A stretch of DNA of 64,000 nt. Origin: SKLM01 sp964514285. Its GTDB lineage: Bacteria > Chloroflexota > Anaerolineae > B4-G1. The stretch is from positions 5,023 through 69,022 of the forward strand of contig CAZEQC010000010.1 in the NCBI GenBank assembly GCA_964514285.1. The letters are read 5' to 3'. The translations under genes and the position numbers were made by a program. Of the stretch, positions 18,796 through 26,022 are shown piece after piece. The notes below the pieces were generated by a model, which was given only the letters and a program-made list of their open reading frames with translations, did not search any database and was not told the DNA's origin. Position 1 is the stretch's first letter. Each line of letters begins with the position of its first letter.

Positions 18796-19866
18796 ATGAA
18801 CGGAACAGAGACGCTGAACCGGTATCTTCTCGCGCTGGAGGCAAAGGAAGCGTTCTCCGGCGTTGTGCTGATCACTCATGGGGACTGTGAGCTGTATGCT
18901 CAAGCCTATGGTTACGCTAGCCGTGCCTGGAGGATCAAAAACACGCTCGATGTGCGCTTTGATACCGCCTCCATCACCAAGCTGTTCACGTCGATCGCGA
19001 CGCTGCAGCTGATTGACCGAGACGATCTGGCCTTTGAGACCCAGGTGGTCGACTTCCTGGGTTTGCAAGGCACAGCTATCTCCCCAGACGTGACCGTCTT
19101 CCAGCTTCTGACTCACTCCTCCGGCATCGGAGATGATTGTGAGGAGGAGGACGGTGAGGTTTACGAGGATCTGTGGAGGACCAAGCCCAACTACTCGGTC
19201 ACGGCGACGGTAGACTTCCTGCCTCAGTTTGTTCACAAAGCGGCCAACTTCCCACCAGGGCAAGGCTGCCGCTATTGCAACTGCAGTTGGATCTTGCTCG
19301 GCCTGATCATTGAGCAGATCACGGGGATGTCCTACCGGGACTACGTGCGCGAGAACGTCTTCGCCAGGGCAGGGATGGGGCACAGCGACTTTCTGCGCCT
19401 GGACCGCGTTCACGAGAACGTGGCCGAGGGGGCTGATCCGATACGGGATGGTAGCGGCAGGATTGTGGGTTGGAAGCGGAATGTCTACTCCTTTCCGCCC
19501 GTTGGATCGCCGGACAGTGGTGCCTACGTCACGGCCCGCGACCTGGATCGCTTTCTGCGAGCCGTGCAGGCTGGGGATCTGCTCTCACCGCAGCTGACGG
19601 AGGCGTTTCTGACCCCGCAGGTCCGCTACCGGCAGCGGGACGACTGGACGCTGATGATGGGATACGGTCTTGTGTTCTACGTGGATGCATCCGGCGAGGC
19701 GGTCTGCTATCAGAAGGAGGGGATCAACGCGGGCGTGAGCGGCGTTATGCGCTATTTCCCCCAACGGGATATCAACGTGGTTATCCTCTCCAATCTGGAG
19801 AACGGCGTCTGGGAGCCGATATGGACGGTCCACGATCTAGTGATGGAGGGGGCCTTTGAGGCATAA
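18796..19866 (+). CDS. Beta-lactamase/DD-peptidase-fold serine hydrolase
   Basis: This 356-residue protein belongs to the class C beta-lactamase/penicillin-binding superfamily. The nucleophile motif S-x-x-K is visible in FDTASITKLF, and the second motif Y-x-N in CRYCNCSW. No signal peptide is present, so it is probably cytoplasmic and more likely an esterase or peptidase than a secreted beta-lactamase. The start ATG 18796 is chosen because AAAGG lies six bases upstream; the in-frame ATG at 18790 overlaps that site and a TTG at 18763 lacks one. The next gene begins about 20 bases after the stop. Substrate unknown. Confidence 0.85.
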   Translation: MNGTETLNRYLLALEAKEAFSGVVLITHGDCELYAQAYGYASRAWRIKNTLDVRFDTASITKLFTSIATLQLIDRDDLAFETQVVDFLGLQGTAISPDVTVFQLLTHSSGIGDDCEEEDGEVYEDLWRTKPNYSVTATVDFLPQFVHKAANFPPGQGCRYCNCSWILLGLIIEQITGMSYRDYVRENVFARAGMGHSDFLRLDRVHENVAEGADPIRDGSGRIVGWKRNVYSFPPVGSPDSGAYVTARDLDRFLRAVQAGDLLSPQLTEAFLTPQVRYRQRDDWTLMMGYGLVFYVDASGEAVCYQKEGINAGVSGVMRYFPQRDINVVILSNLENGVWEPIWTVHDLVMEGAFEA

Positions 19867-19885
19867 GGTTGCTCGGAGGATGCCC

Positions 19886-20386
19886 ATGGCTGCGACTATC
19901 TCGATCCGACATAGCGAGCCTGACGACTACGAAGCCCTACACCGCATATTCTCGGGGCCCAAGGCCATTTGGGGCACGCTGCAGCTTCCGTTCCCGTCGC
20001 GAGAGCGGTGGCGCAAGCGTCTGGCAGAACCTTCGGAGGGGCTGTTCAGTCTGGTCGCCTCTGTTGAAGATGACGTGGTGGGCAGCCTTGGCCTGCGCAC
20101 CTTTCCCAATCGGCCGCGCCGCCGCCACGCGGGGGGGATCGGCATGGCGGTGCGAGACGACTGGCACGGCCAGGGCGTCGGGACCGCCCTGATGGAGGCG
20201 GCGATCGACCTGGCGGACAACTGGCTGAACCTGAGGCGGCTGGAGCTGACGGTGTTCACCGACAACGCCCCCGCCATCCACCTCTACCGGAAGGTGGGCT
20301 TCGTCACCGAAGGGACGCTGGTCGACTACGTGTTCCGTGATGGGGCCTACGCGGACTGCTTCATGATGGCCCGGGTCAGGAGGTAG
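19886..20386 (+). CDS. GNAT family N-acetyltransferase
   Basis: This 166-residue protein has the GNAT fold. The acetyl-CoA pyrophosphate loop is visible as VRDDWHGQGVGTALMEAAID (the Q/R-x-x-G-x-G/A pattern), followed by NWLNLRRLELTVFTDNAPAIHLYRKVGF-type motif B, with the final strand YADCFMMARV. It resembles YhhY/RimJ-like small-molecule acetyltransferases; the substrate is unknown. ATG 19886 lies six bases after CGGAGG; the ATG at 19880 is too close to it. Confidence 0.88.
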   Translation: MAATISIRHSEPDDYEALHRIFSGPKAIWGTLQLPFPSRERWRKRLAEPSEGLFSLVASVEDDVVGSLGLRTFPNRPRRRHAGGIGMAVRDDWHGQGVGTALMEAAIDLADNWLNLRRLELTVFTDNAPAIHLYRKVGFVTEGTLVDYVFRDGAYADCFMMARVRR

Positions 20387-20536
20387 GTGACCACGACCAT
20401 CAGATCCGGCGGGTTGACAAGGGGCGCCAAATCCGGACAATATAGATTCAGTAGATCCAGGGCAAAGGCAGGGATGCCGCTTGGAGCAACCTTGGATCTG
20501 CTGAGACTGGGGTTTTGGGCCGATCAAGGAGGATGC

Positions 20537-21250
20537 ATGCTGACGCTGTTCATTGATGCGGACGACACGCTTTGGGAAAACAACATCTTCTATGAAGAGT
20601 GCTTCGCCGAGTTCGCGGCGCTGATGGCGGAGCAGGGCTTCGACCCGGAGGAGGCCGAGCAAACCGCCGATGCGGTGGAGCGCGAGCGGATCCCCGTGGT
20701 GGGGTACGCAGTGGAGGAATTCGCCCGCAGCCTGGTCATCGCCTATCGCAAGCTCTGCCAGCGGTACGATCTGCCCTTCGATGAGGAGGTGGCGGCGGCT
20801 GTCCGAGAGATGGGGATGATGCCGGCGGCCTATCCCATCGTGCTGCTGGACGGCGTCGAGGAGACGCTGGAGCAGCTCGCCAGCCGCCACCGGCTCCTGC
20901 TGCTGACGAAGGGCGATCGGGCCGTGCAGGAGGATAAGCTGGAGCGCTCCGGCCTGGGTCGCTACTTCGACGAGGTGCACGTGGTGCCGGAGAAGGACGT
21001 GAGGGTCTTCCAGGACTTGCTGGAGCGGCACGATCTCCATCCCGAGCAAGCGTGGATGGTGGGCAACAGCCCCCGCTCCGACATCAACCCGGCGGTAGAG
21101 GCGGGCCTCGGCGCCGTCTACGTGCCGCATCCCAACACCTGGACCCTGGAGGTGGAAGACGTCGTGGCGTCGGAGCGGGTCACGGTGCTGCAGCGATTCG
21201 CGGAACTGAGCGCGCTCTTCTCCGATGGCGAGAGCGTCGGGCGGAAATAG
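20537..21250 (+). CDS. HAD-superfamily hydrolase
   Basis: This 237-residue phosphatase-type HAD protein has motif I as FIDADDTLWENN (nucleophile Asp and general acid Asp), motif II Thr in LLLLTKGDRAVQ, motif III Lys within LERSGLGRYFDEVHVVPEKD, and motif IV in WMVGNSPRSDINPAVEAGL. The TLW after motif I is typical of a YjjG-like phosphatase group. ATG 20537 follows AGGAGG; the longer in-frame extension (from 20387) is not HAD-like and contains a TTGACA (20414) that may be the gene's own promoter. The next gene starts 2 bases after its stop. Confidence 0.88.
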   Translation: MLTLFIDADDTLWENNIFYEECFAEFAALMAEQGFDPEEAEQTADAVERERIPVVGYAVEEFARSLVIAYRKLCQRYDLPFDEEVAAAVREMGMMPAAYPIVLLDGVEETLEQLASRHRLLLLTKGDRAVQEDKLERSGLGRYFDEVHVVPEKDVRVFQDLLERHDLHPEQAWMVGNSPRSDINPAVEAGLGAVYVPHPNTWTLEVEDVVASERVTVLQRFAELSALFSDGESVGRK

Positions 21251-21252
21251 CG

Positions 21253-22080
21253 ATGGTGCACGAGCTGAAATCCTCCGAGTATGGGAGCGTGCGATCGCTG
21301 TTCCGGCCTTTGCGTTTCCATCTCTCCAGCGCAGCCGTCCTCGATGGCAACAACCCCGGGCGGGTCTTCGTCGACGATTCGGATGGGCCGCAGTCGGCCT
21401 TTATGCTCTCCCCCGAGGGCGGCTACCTGGCCGGCGACCCCGACAACGTTCCCTTCGTCCGCGATCTTCATCGAGCCGTCATCGTCGAGGGCGCTCTGGG
21501 GGACGACGTCCGCGTCCTCTCGCTGGTCGTTCACCCGGAGGGCTGGCGGGGACGGCTGTCGACGCTACTCGAGCCCCACACGCCAGCGGAGATGAGGCGC
21601 CGTCACTACGTCTGTCGCAGCCTGCGCTACGACTGGCGTGCTCACCTGCCGGATGGCTGCGCGGTGCGCCGCATCGATCGATCGTTACTCGACACAGACC
21701 AGCTTACTCTGCCCGATCACGTGAGGGGGTGGATGGCAAACAACTGGGGCTCCGCCGACCGTTTCCTGCGGGGTGGTTTCGGTTTCGTCACCATCTGCTC
21801 CGGGGCGGTCGCCTCTTGGTCGCTCACCGACTGCGTGAGCGGCGACGGCTGCGAGATCGGCATCCACACGGCGCCAATCCATCGGCGGCGTGGCCTGGCC
21901 AGCGTCACCGCTTCAGCCGCGGTGGAGCACGCTTTCTCGCACGGCTTCGCTATGGTCGGCTGGCACTGCCCGGAGGACAACCGGGGCTCCATTGGCACGG
22001 CGGAGAAGGTGGGCTTCCGACGCGAGCGCGATTACGTGGCGTACTACGGCGTCCTGGATGAGCGGCCGACCGAATCATGA
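21253..22080 (+). CDS. GNAT acetyltransferase-like protein (two-part)
   Basis: This 275-residue protein has a C-terminal GNAT-like half: FGFVTICSGAVASWSLTDCV, then EIGIHTAPIHRRRGLASVTASA as the CoA loop (R-R-R-G-L-A), then MVGWHCPEDNRGSIGTAEKVGF. The N-terminal half (FRPLRFHLSSAAVLDGNNPGRVFVDD) matches the layout of the GNAT_acetyltran family in Firmicutes and Chloroflexota. It begins 2 bases after the HAD stop, suggesting coupled translation. Function is unknown beyond the fold. Confidence 0.8.
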   Translation: MVHELKSSEYGSVRSLFRPLRFHLSSAAVLDGNNPGRVFVDDSDGPQSAFMLSPEGGYLAGDPDNVPFVRDLHRAVIVEGALGDDVRVLSLVVHPEGWRGRLSTLLEPHTPAEMRRRHYVCRSLRYDWRAHLPDGCAVRRIDRSLLDTDQLTLPDHVRGWMANNWGSADRFLRGGFGFVTICSGAVASWSLTDCVSGDGCEIGIHTAPIHRRRGLASVTASAAVEHAFSHGFAMVGWHCPEDNRGSIGTAEKVGFRRERDYVAYYGVLDERPTES

Positions 22081-22120
22081 CGTTTGTACCGTGTGGAAGA
22101 GAGACCCGTTGATCACCAGA

Positions 22121-22217
22121 CCCTAAGGGTTTTGATGCATTCTCTGTCGTCCTGGTTGATTCGCGACTGTGGTACGTGGACACTGCGTTTCATCCTGATT
22201 TCTCGAAACCCTTAGGG
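22121..22217. repeat. 12-bp inverted repeat flanking a 73-bp spacer
   Basis: CCCTAAGGGTTT at 22121-22132 is the exact reverse complement of AAACCCTTAGGG at 22206-22217. Each arm also contains its own small palindrome (CCC-TAA-GGG). The 174-base gap between the GNAT gene and the tandem HAD gene holds nothing else recognisable. It could be a terminator-like fold, a regulatory structure or a very small mobile remnant. Confidence 0.5.
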
Positions 22218-22254
22218 CCTTTGTCCATAACAAGAGGAGGAGGATCGTCTAACC

Positions 22255-23517
22255 GTGACTAACGAGACCATCAAGGCCCTGATCTTCGACTATGGCGGCG
22301 TCCTGATGCGCACCGTCGATCCCCGGCCCCGCTGCGAGCTTGAGCAGCAGTTCGATTTGGAGCGAGGCGAGGTCTACGATCTGGTCTTCAGGAGTCCCCG
22401 CTGGGATGACGTGCAGCATGGACGCATCGACAGCGACGGCTTCTGGGCTGACGTGGGAGAGCGCCTCGATCTGGATGATGATGCGTTGGCCGAGTTCCGG
22501 CGCGCCTTCTGGGAGGGCGACCGTCTCGACGAGGCGTTCGTGGCACTGATCCGTCATCTGCAGCGTGAGGGGTACAAGACGGCGCTGCTGAGCAACGCCC
22601 CTCCCGATATGGAGGCTTTCATCGAGACGTTGGGCATCGCCGATGCCTTCGACGTCATCGTCATCTCCGGCGATGAGGGTGTCACCAAGCCGGCCCCCGA
22701 GATCTATGAGCGGGCGGTGGGGCGTCTGGAAGTCGCCCCGGAGGAGGCGATCTTCGTCGACGACATGCGGGTCAACGTCGAGGCGGCCAAGCAGGTGGGC
22801 TTGCATGCGACCCGCTTTCGCGGGCTGGCTCCGCTCCGCGTCTGGCTGCGGGATCTGGGCATCTCCGTGCCGGAGCGGGAGCTGGAGCCGGTCACCGACC
22901 TCCAGGCCGTGATCTTCGACTGGGGTGGAGTGATGGAAGAGCTGCCAGACGACGCGGACATAGCGCGGTGGGAGCGGCGATTGGCTGTCGCGTCCGGGGC
23001 CTTACCGGATGTGCTCTGGGGTGAGGCCTGGCAGCAGCTGAAGGTTGGATCGATCTCCGACGAGGCGTACGTGGAGCGGGTGGCCGATCGCCTTGGCTTT
23101 CCCGACAAGGCTGCCGCGCTCCGTTTCCTGCAGCTCTTCTACACCACCGACCGCTTCAATGAGGAGGTGATCGAGGCGGCACGGGCCCTGCGCGACCGGT
23201 ACAGCGTCGGTCTCTTGAGCAATGCCTTCCCCAGTCAGGCCGAGGTGGTGCAGACTTATCACGGCATCGACGTCGAGGCTGAGTTCGACGTCTACGTCAA
23301 CTCGGCCCTGGTGGGGCTATCGAAGCCGAATCCCGCCATTTACCACCTGACGCTCGACCGCCTGGATGTCGAAGCGGAGCAGGTGATTTTCCTGGACGAC
23401 AACGTGCGCAACGTCGACGCCGCCTCCGAGCTGGGCATCCACGCCCTCCAGTTTGTCAGTCCTGCGGTCTCCCTACCGCAGCTGGAGGCGCTGCTGGGGC
23501 ATCCCATCGAGACGTGA
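22255..23517 (+). CDS. Tandem double HAD-superfamily hydrolase (two fused domains)
   Basis: This 420-residue protein is made of two HAD phosphatase domains of about 205 residues each. Domain 1 carries KALIFDYGGVLM, TALLSNAPPDM, VTKPAPEIYERAV and AIFVDDMRVNVEAA. Domain 2 carries QAVIFDWGGVME, VGLLSNAFPSQ, LSKPNPAIYHLTL and VIFLDDNVRNVDAA. In both, the second Asp of motif I is Gly (D-x-G), as in YihX-type sugar phosphatases, so both sites look usable. The start is GTG 22255, with a GGAGGAGG about 12 bases upstream. Domain duplication and fusion are read directly from the sequence. Whether the two halves share a substrate is unknown. Confidence 0.88.
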   Translation: MTNETIKALIFDYGGVLMRTVDPRPRCELEQQFDLERGEVYDLVFRSPRWDDVQHGRIDSDGFWADVGERLDLDDDALAEFRRAFWEGDRLDEAFVALIRHLQREGYKTALLSNAPPDMEAFIETLGIADAFDVIVISGDEGVTKPAPEIYERAVGRLEVAPEEAIFVDDMRVNVEAAKQVGLHATRFRGLAPLRVWLRDLGISVPERELEPVTDLQAVIFDWGGVMEELPDDADIARWERRLAVASGALPDVLWGEAWQQLKVGSISDEAYVERVADRLGFPDKAAALRFLQLFYTTDRFNEEVIEAARALRDRYSVGLLSNAFPSQAEVVQTYHGIDVEAEFDVYVNSALVGLSKPNPAIYHLTLDRLDVEAEQVIFLDDNVRNVDAASELGIHALQFVSPAVSLPQLEALLGHPIET

Positions 23518-23568
23518 GGGGCACCTGGTTTAATTTGACAGAATCAGGGATTTATGGTTTGATATAGC

Positions 23569-23655
23569 ATGCATTCAAAGGTATTTGGCATTCTTGGCGA
23601 AGAAGCCACACGTTGGCGTCTGCTGAGGGAGCGGCGAGTTATGGCAGGACATTAG
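23569..23655 (+). CDS. Possible leader ORF (28 aa) upstream of EF-G gene
   Basis: This 28-codon ORF begins MHSKVFGILG, contains an Arg-rich stretch TRWRLLRERR, and precedes an intrinsic terminator at 23695. A TTGACA lies at 23535 with only a poor -10 candidate (TTTGAT) 17 bases on, and there is no clear ribosome binding site. It is reported because the order (promoter-like -35, short ORF, terminator, gene) mirrors other leaders in this window. The evidence for translation is weak. Confidence 0.25.
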   Translation: MHSKVFGILGEEATRWRLLRERRVMAGH

Positions 23656-23694
23656 TGGACTTGGGGTCTTGGGTGAGGCTTCTTCCGTTCGGAG

Positions 23695-23723
23695 GAACCC
23701 CGCAGGAGACTGCGGGGTTTCTT
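23695..23723 (+). terminator. Intrinsic terminator in the EF-G leader
   Basis: A 9-bp stem, AACCCCGCA with TGCGGGGTT, a 6-base loop and a T-rich tail (TTTCTT). It lies 59 bases before the EF-G start codon on the same strand. It could end transcripts from the HAD gene or act as an attenuator for EF-G. Confidence 0.75.
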
Positions 23724-23781
23724 ATTGTATGATTGTGGTGGACTCATCTTTTTCACATATTTTTTGAGGTAAGGGAGTAAG

Positions 23782-25878
23782 ATGGCTAAGAAGACGACAT
23801 CTATGGAACGCGTTCGCATCATCGGCATATTCGCCCACGTGGACGCCGGTAAGACGACCACGTCGGAGGCGTTCCTGTACTACACCGGTCGCATTCACCG
23901 CGCCGGGGAGATCGACGAGGGCGACACACAGCTCGACTGGATGGAGCAAGAGCGGGAGCGGGGAATCACCATCACCGCTGCGGCGACGGCGTTCCATTGG
24001 AAGAGGCATCGCATTAACCTGATCGACACGCCGGGCCACATCGACTTCACCGCCGAGGTGGTGCGCTCCATGCGCGTCATCGACGGTGGCGTTGTCTTGC
24101 TTTGTGGGGTGGGCGGCGTGGAGCCCCAGACGGAGACGGTCTGGATGCACGCCAACCGGGATAACCTGCCGCGCGTGCTGTTCATCAACAAGCTCGATCG
24201 CATCGGGTCCGACTTCGACCGCGTGCTGGAGGAAGTCCATGAGCGGCTAACGACGAAGGCAGTGCCGGTCCAGCTCCCTGTGGGGCGCGAGGGCGACTTC
24301 CGCGGGGTGGTCAACCTGTTAGAGCGACGGGCCTTGATCTGGCACGACGACGAGGATCCGACCATTGAACCTATCCCAGCGGCGCTGGAGGAGCAGGCAG
24401 AGGCTGTGCGCGAGTCGCTGGTCGAGGCGATCTGTGAGACCGACGATGAGCTGCTGGCGACGTGGTTGGAGGGGCAAGAGCCCGAGGTGGAAGCCCTCAA
24501 GGCTGCGCTGCGCCGCGCGGTGATCGCCAACGAGTTGGTACCGGTGCTCTGCGGCGCCTCGCGCGAGCACATCGGCGTGCAGCCTCTGTTGGACGCCATC
24601 GTCGACTACCTGCCGGCGCCGGTGGACCTGAAGCCGATTCTGGGCTCGGTCCCTGGCAACGGGGAGGAGGTCATCGAGCGGCCGGATGACGAGGATGCGC
24701 CGTTCTGCGCCGCCGCCTTCAAAATCGTCACCGATCCGCACGTGGGACACTTGACCTGGGTGCGCGTCTTTTCCGGTCAGATGGGGGTGGGGGATACGGT
24801 CTATAACCCGCGCACCGACGAGATGGAGCGGGTCGGTCGCATCTACTACCTGCACGGCAACAAACGGGAGCAGGTGGAGCGTATGGCGGCCAGCGACGTA
24901 GTGGGCTTAGTGGGCCCCAAGTCCGCCGTCACCGGGGACACACTCTGCGATCCGGACAAACCCATCATCCTGGAGACGTTCGATTTCCCCGATCCGGTGA
25001 TCAAGGTGGCGCTGAAGCCGGAGTCGAACGAGAAGCGCGAGAAGCTGCGCGAGGCGGTGCAGCGGCTCTCCGACGAGGATCCGACGCTGCAGCACGGCTA
25101 CGATCCGGAGACGGAGGAGGAGACGCTGGCCGGCATGGGCGAGCTCCACTTGGACATCGCTGTCGACCGACTGAAGCGTGAGTTTGGGCTGGCGCCGAAG
25201 GTGAGCCCGCCGGAAGTAGCCTACCGCGAGACGGTGCGTCGTGGCTTCGAAACGGTGACGACGTACAAGAAGCAGAGTGGTGGTCACGGCCACTTTGCGG
25301 AGCTTGAGCTGCGCGTCGAGCCGCTGGAGCGGGGAGAAGGTGTGGTCTTCGAGAACGAAGCCTCGGCGGCCGATGTGCCCAAGGACTTCGTCCGCCCCGT
25401 GGAGAAGGGCGTCCGCGATGCGCTGGAGAAGGGTATCATCGCCGGCTATCCCGTCACGGACGTCAAGGTCACCCTGCTCGACGGCAAGTACCACGAGGTC
25501 GACTCGGCGGCTATGGACTTCGAGATCGCGGGCTCCATCGCGGTGCAGCGCGCTGTGAAGGGGTCTGCCCCCACGCTGCTCGAGCCGGTGATGGAGATCG
25601 ACATCAACGTTCAGGAGGAGCAGGTCGGCTCGGTGGTGGCGGACATTGGGCGGCGGCGCGGGAGCGTCAACGCCATGCGGGTGCGCGGCGAGTTGCGCAA
25701 CATCGACGGCGAGGTTCCGCTCTCCGAGGCCCGCGGCTATGCCACGGACTTGCGCAGCTTGACGAAGGGGCGCGGCACGTTCACCCTGGAGTTCGATCAC
25801 TACGCCATCGTGCCCGACGACATCGCGGAGGAGATCATCGAGCGACGCAAGGAGGAGGGGAAGCTGCGGCAGCGCTAG
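23782..25878 (+). CDS. fusA: Elongation factor G family translational GTPase
   Basis: This 698-residue translational GTPase drives translocation of tRNA-mRNA on the ribosome. G motifs: AHVDAGKTTTSE (P-loop), RGITITAA (switch I Thr), DTPGH (switch II), NKLD (guanine specificity). Domain II follows, then domain III/IV/V sequence with GGHGHFAELEL and the domain IV tip region GKYHEVDSAAMDFEIAGSIA. Full length for EF-G. It is not next to rpsL/rpsG/tuf as the canonical gene usually is, so it may be a second EF-G paralogue. A Tet(M)-type ribosome protection protein is less likely given the EF-G-like switch and domain IV. A terminator lies in its leader and another after its stop. Confidence 0.9.
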   Translation: MAKKTTSMERVRIIGIFAHVDAGKTTTSEAFLYYTGRIHRAGEIDEGDTQLDWMEQERERGITITAAATAFHWKRHRINLIDTPGHIDFTAEVVRSMRVIDGGVVLLCGVGGVEPQTETVWMHANRDNLPRVLFINKLDRIGSDFDRVLEEVHERLTTKAVPVQLPVGREGDFRGVVNLLERRALIWHDDEDPTIEPIPAALEEQAEAVRESLVEAICETDDELLATWLEGQEPEVEALKAALRRAVIANELVPVLCGASREHIGVQPLLDAIVDYLPAPVDLKPILGSVPGNGEEVIERPDDEDAPFCAAAFKIVTDPHVGHLTWVRVFSGQMGVGDTVYNPRTDEMERVGRIYYLHGNKREQVERMAASDVVGLVGPKSAVTGDTLCDPDKPIILETFDFPDPVIKVALKPESNEKREKLREAVQRLSDEDPTLQHGYDPETEEETLAGMGELHLDIAVDRLKREFGLAPKVSPPEVAYRETVRRGFETVTTYKKQSGGHGHFAELELRVEPLERGEGVVFENEASAADVPKDFVRPVEKGVRDALEKGIIAGYPVTDVKVTLLDGKYHEVDSAAMDFEIAGSIAVQRAVKGSAPTLLEPVMEIDINVQEEQVGSVVADIGRRRGSVNAMRVRGELRNIDGEVPLSEARGYATDLRSLTKGRGTFTLEFDHYAIVPDDIAEEIIERRKEEGKLRQR

Positions 25879-25885
25879 GACGGGC

Positions 25886-25927
25886 GTAAGAAGTAGGGAT
25901 TACGGAGTAGGGGGGTGAGGGGAAGAA
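25886..25927. repeat. Degenerate 7-bp tandem repeat spacer
   Basis: The spacer after the EF-G gene reads in register with a period of seven: GTAAGAA, GTAGGGA, TTACGGA, GTAGGGG, GGTGAGG, GGAAGAA. Similar heptad spacers follow ilvN and ilvC. Confidence 0.55.
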
Positions 25928-25938
25928 GCCCTCCTATC

Positions 25939-25970
25939 CATCGGCAGATGGTGCCGATGAGCTCTTTTCT
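25939..25970 (+). terminator. Intrinsic terminator after EF-G gene
   Basis: CATCGGC pairs with GCCGATG around a 7-base loop, followed shortly by a T-rich stretch (CTCTTTTCTT). A second hairpin (GTGGCTG/CAGCCAC, 25976-25999) follows, in the gap between the converging genes. Confidence 0.65.
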
Positions 25971-26022
25971 TCGTTGTGGCTGGTCTCCTGATCAGCCACT
26001 TCCTGCTTTCCAGCATCCTCCC

